64,000 bases of DNA from Amaurobius ferox (Eukaryota > Arthropoda > Arachnida > Araneae > Amaurobiidae), in assembly GCA_951213105.1 (NCBI GenBank), contig OX578133.1, positions 140,795,313 through 140,859,312 on the forward strand, written 5' to 3'. The notes under the pieces are model-generated. The model did not search any database. It saw only the letters and a program-made list of their open reading frames with translations, and had not been told where the DNA came from. Positions 49,147 to 61,428 of this stretch are shown here, in pieces (positions within the stretch are counted from its first letter, which is position 1; each line of letters begins with the position of its first letter). A program made the translations under genes and the position numbers.

Positions 49147-49825
49147 ATATATGGATAAAAGAAGACAATATAGCTTTAGGATACATTATATAATTAACTG
49201 GTATTCTAATTTAAGTATCAGGATCTTTCACAATATAGTCATTAATCACTTTAAACGTAGTGAAAGAATGCATTCATATAGAAAGGATCGGTTAAAAAAT
49301 GATACTATTTTTATTAAGGAAGCTATAACAGAAAATTATCCTTTAATATTTATTAGTCAATGTTACAATGTGGTGCACAGCAAACTTTTCGAAGCATTCA
49401 GTAAGGATTTTGGCAACACTTTTATTTCCAAAAATAAAATGATATCGATACAGAGAGGAAATATATAAGAGTGTTAAGTTGATGAGTGTAATTTAGACAG
49501 ATGAATGGTATTTGTAGTTAGGATATGGCGTTGAGGTTGTCTTACGTGTCGATTTTTATTCTGTTATAGTTTATATATGGTCTCTTTTGTTGGGGGCTTT
49601 TCCTTTTACGGATGATTTTTACTTCGTGTGGACGTCTTCTGTTTCGGCGTTATTCTGAAAATGACCACAGGTAATTCATGGCTTTGTGAGTGTTGCCTTG
49701 GTGTAAAAGTCGACTCGTAAACGGGAACAAGGGATGACAATCCCCCTAGGCCTTTGCCTTTTATGTATTTCCTGTTGGCCTTTTTCAAAATTTCAAATCC
49801 TCTGTATTCAGTTTATGCTATATTA

Positions 49826-49875
<50 letters not shown>

Positions 49876-52800
49876 TATATATTGGGGGGATAACGCTTTA
49901 CACTTTAAAACACACTGTTTAAGTTATCTGTCATTAACTAAGTGTCATTTTGTCACTGATTAAGTTTACTGACTTACATGTTCCAGGCCATTCACATTGA
50001 AACATTCCAACTTCTGCAATTAACTGCGTGTCAAATCTTTGATTGGGAATAAGTTCTTTTGCGGAATCGTTAGAGGAAGTGTTCTTGTATAATAGTCCAA
50101 ATCCAATGTCTTTTCCTTCAGTTTCGAATTCCCATTCAATTAATGAACCAGGTTCTTGAACATCTAGATTTAGATTTACTTTAGACATGCGGGATACAAT
50201 GACCTTCTGTACGTCAGGCCGGGTACTGAGCCTTTTAGTCGATTTTGTCAAATAATACTCTTCTGGTACCAGTTCACCATGTTTAACCTGAAAAAAAAAG
50301 GAAGGTCAGAAATGGGAAATGGAGAAATAGCTATTAAAATTGTTTGATAAGTACAAAAATAAAATTTAAGAATAAACAGGAATTTAAATTCACATGAAGT
50401 GGTTTAAAAAATTTGTTATACCCTTTCATCATTTAAAATTTAAGGCTTTATCTTGCATTAATATGTGAAATAATATGTATAAACTTTTGAAATAATTGAA
50501 AATCATATTTTATTCTTTTTAGAAGCTTAAACAGCACAAACACATAATAGATTGTGCATTTTTGTATAATTATTTCATAAGTTACTTATATGAGAATTCA
50601 AAATCCAAAATAGAATCTCATATGCCAAATGCCATGTTCTTATTTTTAAATATCGTGGAAAATCAGTTAGGAACCCTATTGAGATCTTAAATACTTTAAT
50701 TTCATGATCTAATTATTTGTTTTGAAAGCTTGTTTGTACACTTGTAATTTTAATGAAAAATACATACCGCGCTGTGAGTATTACAAACAGTGAAAAATGA
50801 CATCTTTCTAAATACTGTGTATACAATGATTCAAATGCTATCATAACATTTTAATAAACTTTCTATCATCAAAACTTCTGTTATATCCGTCATTTTACAG
50901 TATGTATATATTATGTATTAAATATTTAAACTCGGTTAAGAAAACACAAATAAGTAACAGTTAAATCATAAATATGCAGCTGCACGTTAATTAAACAACA
51001 TAGTAAACAAAAATAGAACCTTGGAACCTTTTGGGTATTTATTTACTAATTAAAACTCACCCAAGTTTTGCACAAAGGATTCCCATCAGGATCTGTCCTC
51101 AATCCTCCCAAGAAAGCAGGGAGAATTTCGGGGTCTATAGTCTTCAACAGTTCTTCTTTCCAACCATCTGAAATCAGGAAAAGAAATCTTCGTCATGAGA
51201 TTAAATGGAAAATTTAATTAAAACTATTTATGCATTCCAAAGAATTTTAATCACTTAATAATATAAATATATTGATAATTTGCTTGCATAAAGTGTAAAT
51301 GAGTCTGTAATACACTTTTCAAACGCTATTTTCGGATTCAGGATAAACGATTACAACAGTCAATCTTTTTTTTTCTCATGGCTTAATGAAAATTATTTAG
51401 TAGTTCTTCGTATTTTTTTCTGAAGAGGACGTTGAAATGAGCAAAAATCTATATAAATAAAATTGAAAATCTGTCTGTTTGTTTGTCTCATCGTCACGGG
51501 AGGACGGCTGAACCGAATTTGATGAAATTTTGTGGGCAGCCTTGAAATAATCCCACTTAAAATTTAGTGTTAGTCCATGTTTCGAGTTTCTAAGACCAGG
51601 AGTTGTCGAGATAGTATTGAGAAACGAAACTTTTCTTAGCAGTTCTACTCTCTAACTCACTGGTTCCTCCAAACGAAAAAGGTTGGAAAGAGCTGGTTTA
51701 AAACGTGAAAGTGAATTAAAACTCTATCTCTGAGTTTGGTGAGGGAGTTATTGGGCTAATCAGACAGTTTTTGAAAATCGCAGGTTTGAAACATGAATTT
51801 AAATGGAAACTCTATAACCATGGTTTATTTATCACACGCTCTTAGTCAGCAATGAAAAATATTAAAACATCAAAATGGTTATTTCATTATCAACATTTTA
51901 TGAGGAAGATTCTATCTTATAACATGTTGCTCAGCAATGCAATTGAATCAAATGTGTTTGTTAATTTTTATTATTATTTTTTCGATTTGAATAATAAATA
52001 AATGGTTATAAAAATATATCTTATAAATGAACCGTTTGATTTTTCTTATAATTATATTAATTACGGACTGCGTACATCACTTTTATTTATTTTGGCAAAG
52101 AGTTTTCAAACTTATATATTGTGTTTAGCCGATAAACTCATGTAGCCGATTGCTGAAACAGAATAAGAGTAGAACAGGTGTATCTTCTAATAGAATTTTA
52201 GTGTTTTTATTAAGTATATACAAACGGGATCGGGATGTTTTATTATTCAGATCTGCAAATTCAGATCTACGAATTTGGCAGGATATCGCTGACTTGGCAA
52301 CTTTTCTTAAACGTTGCCAAATTGACAGAAATGTTTCCAAATTGATAAAACCGACGCTAAATCAATGAAATTAATTTTGTTTTTTTAAAACAGAGTACTG
52401 AATAGATGTTTCGGTAGCATTTGTCTCTCAGTCCAATCATTCTACTTAGTAACACATTCAGTGAATTTTTAAAATGTCACCAAATTGATAAAAATGTTTG
52501 TAAATCCATAAAAATATCTTGAAATTGATAAAATTACGCTAAATAAATGAAATTAATTGTGTTTTGTTAGGAGATAGTATTGTGATGTTGTTTCATCAAT
52601 TTGTCTCTAAGTGGGACTGTTAGTTCTCCAGTCCTACTTGGCGATAAGTTTGGCGATTTTTTAAAATGTCGCTAAATTGATGAAAATGTCGCCAAACCTT
52701 CCATAGAGATAATATTATTCAGACGATATATTTTCCACCAATTTATTTGAAGAAAATGACATCATGTCGCTTAGCAACGGATTTAAATCCAATGTGTTTA

Positions 52801-55800
52801 TGCGCAGACGATTTTTATTAAATCTTCTCCGATTTGAATAATGAAGATATGCATATAAAATAATTTCCTTGACATTGCATTTTTGACTGGATAATATCAA
52901 TTACGGTCTTCAGGTTTAAACATTATTATAATTGATATATACACACACACATATATATATATATATATATTATTATTATTATTATTATTATTGATTCAGA
53001 AATTATTGATATTTTCAAGTTATTGTGCCATTGTTTTATTATGGCAAAAATTGTTGAAACTCATATATTGTACGTTGTACGAATAATCTACAAATGCACG
53101 GGTAAATCTTCTAATCTACGAGAATATAAGTAGTACAGGTATATTGGCATATATTTTGATATATATTGGCATATATTGGAATCAAATACGGCCTTCTGGT
53201 ATGAAGATTACGGGGTTATTTTTTTTTTCAATTTATTACGTTATCTGTTTTATTTTGGCAAAGATTTTTGAGACTCATATTGTAATACGGGTAATCAATC
53301 TTCTACTAACATTCGGACATAACTTCTAACTACGATATTATAATTAGTAGGGGCATATCTTCTAATCTACGACATTATAATTAGTACCGGCATATCTTCC
53401 CATATAATTTTAGCAGTTTCATATCGGCATATATTGGAATCAATTACTGCCTTCAAGTTTAAAGATTACTGGTTTATTGATATTTTCAATTTATACATGT
53501 AATCTACTAATATAGGTTATATCTTCTAATATTCGCGTAAATAAGTAGTACGGGTCCCACACAATTTTAACGCTTTTAATTTGTATATATTGATTCAATT
53601 TCATACTTTTTGTGAATTTGCTAACAAACGGGGCCAGGATGTTTTATTCTTCATATCTGTCCGTGAAGATAATTTTATATAGCGAGAACAGAGATTCTTG
53701 AACTTCTTTTTGGGAACATTAAATTAAATATTTTAACAAAATATTTTGATTATCAATGTCGTTTAGTATACTATAGGAATTTACACGAGATTGTGAATTT
53801 TAAGTTTCTTTATATAATATACACCGTACGAAGAACGGGTATGCTGTTAGTTGACAATATTATGTAAAATTCATTTTTGTCAGAATATTATTATACACAT
53901 TACTTCCCATTATTGTATTATCCCACAATATTACAAAGAAAAAACAACAACAACGTTAGAAACAGCATTTAAATCAAACGTTTACTACCGAAGTTATGAA
54001 CATAAGAAGAATGTAAACAACAGTGCAGGGAATATATAGTGTGTTTCAGCATAGTTGCCCTCACTTTTCTTGTTTCGACAATTGGTTTCAGATACATACG
54101 TCCAATCAGAAAGGTTGTTGAAAATGAATGTGCATTTTTTTTTATATATATATACATTTTTGGTGGGTGGTATTGTAGTATTTTCTAAAAAATAGGACAG
54201 CAAGAACCAAACCACAGTCGCTTGATTTGAATACCGATGAGAGCCACAAATGACCACAATAAAGGGTTGTTCTATTGCTGTTGTCAAATTGTTCTATTGG
54301 AACTTAATCGGAAATCTAGAAAATATTGCACAATTTAAAACTAATTTAACGGTTCAATATTCCCTAATTATTCTTGTCTATGCGTTATTACTTTGTGGCT
54401 GTGCATTTCTCTTGTTCATGAAGAGTTTCAAAAGATAATTTTGTGGCTATCGAAGAAACGATTCGCTGTCAACAGTTTCCTAAGATCAGAATACAATCCT
54501 TTAAATACTAGACTGTTTCAGCTAAGATTTAAATTTAAATTAATAAGTCTTGAAATTTATTTTTTAAAAACATTTGAAAAGAAAAAAAAACCAATTCATT
54601 AAATAACGTTTTATTTTGCAAAAAGTATTTAACTAATGTTATTATTTTATTTAATTATTTTTTGGTAATAAAAAGTCCAAGTGAATATTTGGCACTTGGT
54701 ATTTCGTATTATTCGGGATAGAATTCTTAACCAACAGGTTTGAAATGCTACATTAAAGGAGCTTAGCTAGCAGATTGCTTCAACCACGAGCTGGGACGCT
54801 GTTAAAAACTATTTAGATTTTTATGTTTATACTAGAACGAATTACCCGTCGTTGCCTTTGGTCGTATATAAACGACAGCTACATTTACAGATAAAACTAC
54901 TGAATTTTCTTTAAATCCTAAACCATCGCCAAACTTTCATGCATGCTATCCACAAAGCAAAGAAAAAAAAATGCACGCTTTCCGCAAAGCAAGCAAACAA
55001 ATAAATAAATAAATAAATAATAAAATATTCAAAACCTATTGGAGAGGAACGTGGCAGTAGATCGTGACGGTAAATGCTAGATCGTATGGGTAATTGTTAA
55101 ATCGTGTCGATAGCTGGAGGTTAGCTGATTTTGGACTTTAAAAATTCGTTAAATATCTGATTAAAACTTTAAAAAAAGGCCTTCGAGGCGCATTTGTTCA
55201 GGTATAGATGGTACCGTGTGAAAGACCTCAGACCTTTTAGTACCATAGATATCACGCAGTAGACAGAAAAACAGATAGATTCTTCCTTTTATTATTATAT
55301 ATAATAATTCGAAAAAAATAATTCGCAGATCTTAAGGTGGTGTATATTGAAGCTTTACTCTGGCGTACATAACTACAAAATTATTTAAGATAAAAATTTA
55401 AAAATGCCTTAACATTATATTAATTACTATTTTACAATTATATTGCTCACTCAGTTTTATGTGGTGTACATGGTCCTAAAATCTGACCACTAGTTGATTC
55501 TTATGAAGTTTAATTGCCATTTTCTAAAACATTTTGCTTTTGAATGGCATTTCTCAACAATTTTGTTTATACGCTGCAAAAAAAAAAAAAAATATCCAAT
55601 TTTGTGATCTTTAAAATAATAGTTAGGGTGAACTAGCATTATACTATTTAGAAGTGTTAAAAACAAAAATTCCTGCGCCTTGGACTACCTAAACGCAATG
55701 TGTAATTCACCTCAGTTATACTACCCATACCGTAACTAGTAACTGCCGTATCTAATACTAAAATGCTATTATAGCTCTGGTATAGGAAGAAGGAATACTG

Positions 55801-58800
55801 ATTAAGCAAATGTTTTTATGTACAGACCCATTCAGGTTTATAGATCGCTTGCAATCGCAAAATACAGAAAGTTGAGGAAGTCTAAATGAATATAAAATTC
55901 TGCAAAGCCTGCATTTACACCACCAAATCACATTGAGCATACCATTTAGCCAAACAAACCGTTTAGACCAAAACACATTGAGTATACCATTTCAGGTTTA
56001 GAGTATCCGTAAAGATAAGTAAAATATGATATTTAGAAATACATAAAGGTAAAGAACAAAATTGCATAAATATAAGAATACATCTCATTAGCAGAACATC
56101 CTAATGAGTTTAAAAAGATTCAAGAGAGATCTAATAAAAGTAATGAAAATGCATGATTCTCTCTGAAAACAAACATGAGGCCCCAAGCGGTCGCTTGAGT
56201 TGCTTAACATTCGACGCGCCACAGGCTGTGTAAGCGTAACGTCTGTCTGTATAATCTTACCTTTCCCAAATATCGTTATTTTCCTTATTGTGGCTCCAGA
56301 TAACAAGGGTTTGATGACTGAAAATAGTATAGTGAAGTAAATTGATGCTGAAAGAAAAAAAAAAGTCATTTTAGAAGAGAACACGAATTTCTGTGATTCA
56401 AGAATTATTTTTAAATGTTATTATCACAAGCAGATAAATTATATATAAGGACTATGTTGCTGTGTTAAACTACCAGCTATAAGTAAAAGGGACATCTACG
56501 AAAATAAAGAGGGCAGTTTATGTTTTTTATCACAGAACGAGTCATATAGAAATCAAATACAAAGAATAATAGTTTATAAATCAAAAGAATGAATGATTGT
56601 AAAGACGTACAATTTTTATTTAACTCGGGTAACTTAAATGTTAATGGCAGCATATGTCAGTTGATACAAGCTTTTAAAACGTTGACTAAATGTAAGTTAT
56701 AACAGATCCGTCAAACTAAAGGGAAATTAAAAGTATTAATATAAAATAATAAGTTCCCCAACTTGCATCAAGCTATTACCTTAAAAAGCCCAGCGAACTA
56801 ATATGGACAAAAACCTTTTGAACAATAAGTAACCAAAACTGTAACAATATCTGTCATTCACTTCCGAGATGAAAACGAATTTCACATGTGATTCAAAATT
56901 GATAATCCCCAATTGTTAGTGGCTTAGTGTATGTTGAATTATTTCGTATTATATTATTATGTGATGTTCACGTTACCAGTATCGAATCAGTTGTATTGTT
57001 TCTCACGTTCTGACGGAGTTCTGAATTAAAGTGGTTTCTAAGTGCCACATGGGAAAGGCTCCGTGTACCGCAGCCGTATTGTGGTGACTAGGTTTATAGA
57101 TACTACCCTGATAGATACTATACCTCAGGAAAATATCACTGAGTTTCATAATTTAGTGATTTCTAATCTTAAAATAGCCAATGCAATAGCTATAATCTAG
57201 AAAAATTCAGAAGTTTGTTTTTTATCTTGTCTAATATTTGAGTATAGAACCATATCATAATTAATAAATTACTGAAAGATTGTAATAAAATGTTGAGTAC
57301 TAAATGTGTACATCTAAAAACCATGTTTTGTTTGAATACGAAAAAAAAAAAGAGTCCAATATAAAACTTAATATGAAGGATATTGTCTTTCTCATTTTTG
57401 TAAAAACATCTATTACTATCTCGATGCTAATTGTTTTGGCTTTTTTGCTCTCTACAGCTATGAACAAGCCAGTCACCCATTTCTAATCAAATTCTTACAA
57501 TAATTCTTAATTCACTTCAATGACAGAAAAAAACTTTCATTGATTGCGGTAATCATCACAGGTAGAGTCAGAATTACATCCAATACTTTCAAAATTTATT
57601 GAAATACTGGTTATAAAATGTTCAAGCAATTACGCATTTCTTATAGACTGGAGTTTCATGAATATCTTGACGAGAAAACCTTTTACAGTGTCCAATTTTG
57701 TGGCAGTTCGTGACTGGTGAAATCCAATTACTTTATAGTGAGCTCTATAAATTATTTGAATTTTACTAGTGACAAATTGATATCACTTCTAAAACTTGTT
57801 CCATTCATGTGTACCTCTGCATAATTATATTGCAGATGTAAACCAGTAAGCCCAACACCTGTTAACTAAACGTTCTAGGTGTATAACAGGCACGCCTTAT
57901 ATATATATATATTGTTTTTTAATAAAAAATTCATATTTTGTACACTCTGGCATTCTTTAGAAACAGACACAATTTTTGAACAAGGCAAAAAATACAACTG
58001 AAATAACTTCGTTAAAAGTTATTTTAGTTGTAAGAGTATCGACTAAGTATCGATAGTACTAAGAGTATCGACCAGCTTCGAAGGCAAAAACAGACTTCTT
58101 CGGCAGAACACACAAGAAGTGTAAGAAAATCAGTGGCCGATATTTCTCTCACGAGTGAAGGTTACGCTTCTCGTATGTCATGACAAAAAAAGAAGTTTGG
58201 ACTTCGAAACCGGTCGATACTATTCATTTTGTGTTGTATGCTGCTTTTAACGAAGTTATTTTAGTTGTATTACTTTTTCATCTGTTTGAGCTGTACGTAA
58301 GATAAAAGAAGTTAGTCAACGAAGTGATATCTTTTATAGTGTGGACTAAACATAATTTTAGATGATAGACATAACAGTCGACATATACAACATGAAGTAC
58401 AATATGTTTTATTTTTTCTGTTCACCTGTAAACTGTCCGTTTATTACAGATGCTTTATAAAAACAATATTACAATAAGCAATACATTTTTATAAGTCTAA
58501 CTGGCAGTATTTAAAAAAAATATTGAGGTGATGCAATTTCCTTTTCTTAACGAAAAACAGGCTAAAATTAGATAAATAACAATGAATGTTAAAGGGATTT
58601 TTCAGTGTCAGAGTTTAAAAAAAAGTTTATCAGAGCTTAAGGGTATGTGGCTTCCCCCCCTTTAAATAACTCCCCTCATGCCCACCAAATTAGATGCACA
58701 GTAGGCATCATTACGGGGCTAATGATACCTTTAATTTGACTGTACGATCCGAGGAATAACGAGCGGTATTCGAATTTTTTTAACCAGCTGTATATCAGAC

Positions 58801-61290
58801 GGTTTACTGTAGCAGAACATTTTTTTAGGGCCCGTGGTACAAAATAGCTAAATTAACCCAGACCTTGAAAATACTTTCTATTCTTATCTTTTAATGAAAT
58901 TGATCTTCAGAGAGGGGTAAAATAAAAAATGCATAACAGTGAAAAAATATAATTGGTAAAATAAAAAAATAAAACAAAGTATAAAATAAAATACACAAAA
59001 TAAAAAATAAAACAAAATAGAAAATGAACTAAAATAGTGTATTATTTTATGCACTTGTTCATAGTAAATTGCATAGCTAACGTCCGTTGTTTAGTTAAAA
59101 TACGTTCATTATGCTCTTCATGTTAGTGATGTTTAACTTACATGCAGTATACAATAGTGGAAAACAATATTTCACTTGTGAATATACTATTTTGATCTTT
59201 TTTGTAATGAAATTGTACTTTACAAAAAGATGAAATATACTTTAGAAAAGGTAAAATGTACTTTCAATGCGTGGGAATGTATATAAAAGCATTGGAATGA
59301 GCTCAAAATTCTCAACAAGATCTAGAATTGTTTTAGTATGTCATTGTTTGAGCTGTGTACTGAATTCTTTTAAACTCTAAAAATAAATTTTCAAATAATC
59401 TAGAATACATTTTAACTTACCATTTATAATGTATGCAGCTTTTAGTCTCTCCGGGTAATTAGCTTCATATTGCATGAAAACAGAGATCAGTGTTTCAAGT
59501 GCTAAAAAGAAAATGTAGATAATTATGAGTCATGTACTGTTTCACACTTGTTTCCGTTTCATATTTAAGCATCTTTTCCCAATATTCGCGGTATAATTCG
59601 TAAGTTCTAGGCGGCCTACCCTTTTATTTATAGAAGTCGCAAAGCAACAAAAGTGGGTCGTAGTTCAGCGTAAGGAGGTCGAGTGGGTTCATTGCAGAGT
59701 AGAAAATACATGAAAATTGCATCCAAATCGGATTAAGAGTTGTTAAGATAGATAAAGACGTGTATTTAAAATATGGTGGGCGGCTCCCTCATCCAAGAGT
59801 AAAAAATCAATATTGCATCTCTGCACCTGTTAAAAGTAAAAGTCAATCCGCATCCGGAAAGATAAAAACGCCCCACCGCGAATTTTTCACCCGTACTAGA
59901 AATTGTTACTGAAGTGCAATGTATATTTTCCTACACTATTCTCGTCAACTTTGTCCCTTCGTTCTACATCTTTGATGGGCTCGTTCTCGACTCCCAAAGA
60001 GCGTAGAGAGTTGAAGGACACACGGTTTCATCTCGGGAAACATCTATAAAATTGTCACGTCATAAAGTTACGTCGTTACGTAAGTCATGACTATGTTTTT
60101 GCCCTTTTCATGGATTTTCTTTGCGAATTACAGTTCAGTGTCTTCAGATAAAATGTACTTCTGATTCTAACGAGTCGTACGTAAAGTTTTTAAGTCCTTA
60201 CGTTACTTTATTTCGTCATTTACGTACTCATCTTTTACAGGCTCGTTCTCTCCTCCCAGATCACGTAGAAATGAAACTCGACACACAGCTTCATCTCGCA
60301 GAACGTTTTCATCCATAAAATTTTCAAGTCATAACGTTACGTCGTTACGTCATTTACGTCTGTTTGTCCCTTCGTTCAACATCTTTGACGGGCTCGCTCT
60401 CGGATCCCAGAGCACGTAGAGAGCTAAAACTCGTCACACAGTTTTATCTCGCAGAACATTGTCATGTATAAAATTTTTACTTTATTACGTTTCATCGTTA
60501 CGTCATGTAAGTACACCATGGCTTTGTTTTTCATTTTCACATTTTTTTTCTTTTTTTTTTCTTTTTTCTTTCTTTTTCTTTCTTGCGCATTAGAGTTCAG
60601 TGTTTTCAGATAAAATGCTTTAGTTCGTACATAGTCCAGGATGGGATTCCGTTCTTTTTGTGTAAATCGTTTCGTTTCCGTAAACATAGTGTTTATTGCC
60701 TGGAGACACTGGAGAGTCATTTTAAAAGTTAATAATAGCATATTTGATTTATAGAATCACACTGACATTTGCGGTTCGATACGTTTAGAATTTTTCTATG
60801 TGAATAATAAATTAAACATTTAATAAATAAAAATGTAAAGTTTGGTGAGTGGTATATTTATTTTACTACTTGTTTTTCTTGATTTTCCTGGACTAGATAC
60901 AATTTTCCCGCGTTTTGAGTTTTCCCGCACGTTTTTGAATAGGTTCCACAGAGAGACATAAAATCGGGTTTCCACTGTAATAATAAAATTGTAAAATGTT
61001 ATTTATTTATTTTCATTGCAATTCAGTTATTTTATTTTATTTTATTTTATTTTTAACCTTGTTAAAAGATGCAGCATGAAACCTTCTATTTGCTAGTTTT
61101 GGTTCGTGGTTTTATGTCTATTCCCAAATTATTTTATCACACTTTGCCACTGTCAATGATCCGTTAATTGTCAAATGAACTTTTATGGAAATACATGTAG
61201 AATTAACTTACTTGCTTTGTGCGTTGCTTTGGCAAAACTGTAGTTTTCAAAATTCAATATGTATGTCCATTGTTCGATAGGTTTCCCCAA
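43612..61290 (-). CDS. SEC14-like protein with GOLD domain (CRAL-TRIO family), six 3' exons
   Basis: Exons in transcript order are 61212-61290, 59421-59501, 56261-56347, 51061-51167, 49978-50287 and 43612-43712. Every intron starts GT and ends AG. Total length is 765 bases, giving 254 codons and a TAA stop. The phases join cleanly (1, 1, 1, 0, 1). The first three exons encode the end of the lipid-binding CRAL-TRIO domain (ANYPERLKAAYIIN, SIYFTILFSVIKPLLSG). Next comes GWKEELLKTIDPEILPAFLG with DPDGNPLC, the characteristic SEC14L link. A GOLD beta-sandwich follows (EPGSLIEWEFETEGKDIGFG, PNQRFDTQLIAEVG, then ILVFDNSYSWIHQKEVYY). Vertebrate relatives are SEC14L2/3/4, which bind and move phospholipids or tocopherol. 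The N-terminal exons lie past 64000. There are no stops or shifts, so the gene looks functional. Confidence 0.95.
44060..44790 (+). repeat. Tandem repeat, about 130-160-base unit, about five copies
   Basis: Units share GGAAGTGGAAATCTTTAGTGAA-like starts, CTCT...CCTTTCGGAATT, TGAATCCATATCAGTCAT and GATCCTGAGAAATAG-like ends. It lies in the last intron of the SEC14-like gene. Open frames here are incidental. Confidence 0.75.
45284..46607 (-). repeat. 1.3-kb dispersed repeat family, copy 5 (complete)
   Basis: It matches copy 4 almost throughout, with the same ends. It is inserted in the last SEC14-like intron, antisense or sense to the gene depending on the unknown polarity of the family. Confidence 0.88.
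46680..46806 (+). repeat. (TA)n microsatellites
   Basis: TA runs at about 46708-46722 and 46779-46806, just left of the second LINE. Further TA runs lie at 49103-49144, 49831-49871, 52940-52970 and 57898-57911. Confidence 0.85.
46895..48890 (+). pseudogene. Second LINE: reverse transcriptase and RNase H, heavily decayed
   Basis: Blocks in order on the plus strand: FSWWTNEL (linker after the endonuclease), CWRNAKVVFLLKPGKDP and AYRPMCLLPSLGKIMEK, IIDIKGALDK (motif A), IYADDS (catalytic motif C at 48079-48090), then KVYTDGSKIDNG and IYSNSLATIMYLNSS (RNase H). The frame changes repeatedly and many stops are present. The sequence differs clearly from the LINE at 1-4055. It is 5'-truncated; no endonuclease core is seen. 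It lies in the last intron of the SEC14-like gene, on the opposite strand. Confidence 0.88.
48900..49977. other. Intron sequence, AT-rich, with (TA)n
   Basis: No exon is seen. Short open frames at 49151-49468 and 49606-49963 have no recognisable similarity and run through TA repeats. Confidence 0.5.
49978..50287 (-). CDS. SEC14-like gene, exon (GOLD domain)
   Basis: Encodes VKHGELVPEEYYLTKSTKRL through the GOLD core to CEWPGT and one base of a Tyr codon. Donor GTAAGTCAG. This is the longest exon in the window. Confidence 0.96.
50288..51060 (-). other. Intron of the SEC14-like gene
   Basis: AT-rich, GT...AG bounded, no repeat recognised. Confidence 0.85.
51061..51167 (-). CDS. SEC14-like gene, exon (CRAL-TRIO to GOLD linker)
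   Basis: Encodes GWKEELLKTIDPEILPAFLG and GLRTDPDGNPLCKTW. Acceptor CCTGATTTCAG, donor GTGAGT; it ends in phase 0. Confidence 0.95.
51448..51640 (+). mobile_element. Helitron-like 5' end (putative)
   Basis: TCTATATAAATAAAATTG followed by CTGTCTGTTTGTTTGTC and GACGGCTGAACCGAATTTGA. Many animal Helitrons begin TC(C)TATATAATAAAA. The 3' end is not located. Confidence 0.4.
52000..53800 (+). repeat. Diverged tandem/dispersed repeats in an intron
   Basis: TTTATTTTGGCAAAGA...GAGACTCATATT, TATCTTCTAATCTACGA and GGCATATATTGGAATCAA each recur two to four times. A (TAT)n run lies near 52965-52995. Within 52290-52690 a short unit like AAATGTCGCCAAATTGATAA is repeated. Confidence 0.55.
54040..54833. other. 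Intron sequence, nothing recognised
   Basis: Short open frames only, none with splice sites that fit the gene. Confidence 0.5.
54834..55312 (-). mobile_element. Interspersed element with TATATAATAATAAAAGG end
   Basis: Read on the minus strand it begins TATATAATAATAAAAGGAAG and then has CTGTTTTTCTGTCTACTGCG. It ends CGACGGGTAATTCGTTCTAG. It resembles 11400-13165 in its ends. It includes an (AAAT)n run at about 55000-55024. Helitron-like by its TATATAATAAAA start, but not proven. Confidence 0.45.
55313..56260 (-). other. Intron sequence of the SEC14-like gene
   Basis: AT-rich, no exon or repeat recognised. Confidence 0.6.
56261..56347 (-). CDS. SEC14-like gene, exon (CRAL-TRIO end)
   Basis: Encodes SIYFTILFSVIKPLLSGATI and RKITIFGK, matching the P...N.IKPFLS..TR.KI..LG block of SEC14L proteins. 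Acceptor preceded by a long pyrimidine tract (CTTTTTTTTTTCTTTCAG), donor GTAAGATT. Confidence 0.93.
57991..58271. mobile_element. Short MITE-like inverted-repeat element
   Basis: The arms at 57991-58018 and 58244-58271 are 28 bases with one mismatch (core CTTTTAACGAAGTTATT). The 225 bases between are non-coding and contain repeated GAGTATCGAC. It lies in a SEC14-like intron. Confidence 0.6.
58660..59420 (-). other. Intron sequence, AT-rich
   Basis: A-rich simple sequence near 58920-59030 (AAAATAAAA type). No exon is seen. Confidence 0.5.
59421..59501 (-). CDS. SEC14-like gene, exon (CRAL-TRIO)
   Basis: Encodes LETLISVFMQYEANYPERLK and AAYIIN. The ENYPE.L block is typical of the family. Acceptor TTTTTAG, donor GTAAGTT. 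Confidence 0.92.
59940..60700 (+). repeat. Tandemly repeated GC-richer block in a SEC14-like intron
   Basis: A segment with GGGCTCGTTCTC, then CACGTAGAGAG, CACACAGTTTCATCTCG and GTTACGTCGTTACGTCA occurs three times, starting near 59958, 60229 and 60372. The flanking GTTCAGTGTTTTCAGATAAA segment occurs twice (60128 and 60598). Confidence 0.7.
61020..61055 (+). repeat. (TTTTA)n microsatellite
   Basis: Five or more TTTTA units. Confidence 0.85.
61212..61290 (-). CDS. SEC14-like gene, exon (CRAL-TRIO)
   Basis: Encodes LGKPIEQWTYILNFENYSFA and then KATHKA. Acceptor TTTCAG, donor GTAAGTT. It starts in phase 0 and ends with one base of a Thr codon. Confidence 0.88.
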
Positions 61291-61428
61291 CTGAAATACA
61301 GAAAATATTTCATTTAACCATGACTATATTAATTAACAATCATAACTAGTCATATTTTATATAAAGTCCCCAAATCGAAAAAATAATCACAGTCTACGTG
61401 CGAAAACAGTAAAATCAGTAAATAATCT

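Noticed and set aside
49151..49468. 105-codon plus-strand frame inside the last SEC14-like intron
   Set aside because: AT-rich sequence next to a (TA)n run, no recognisable motif and no continuity with the LINE to its left.
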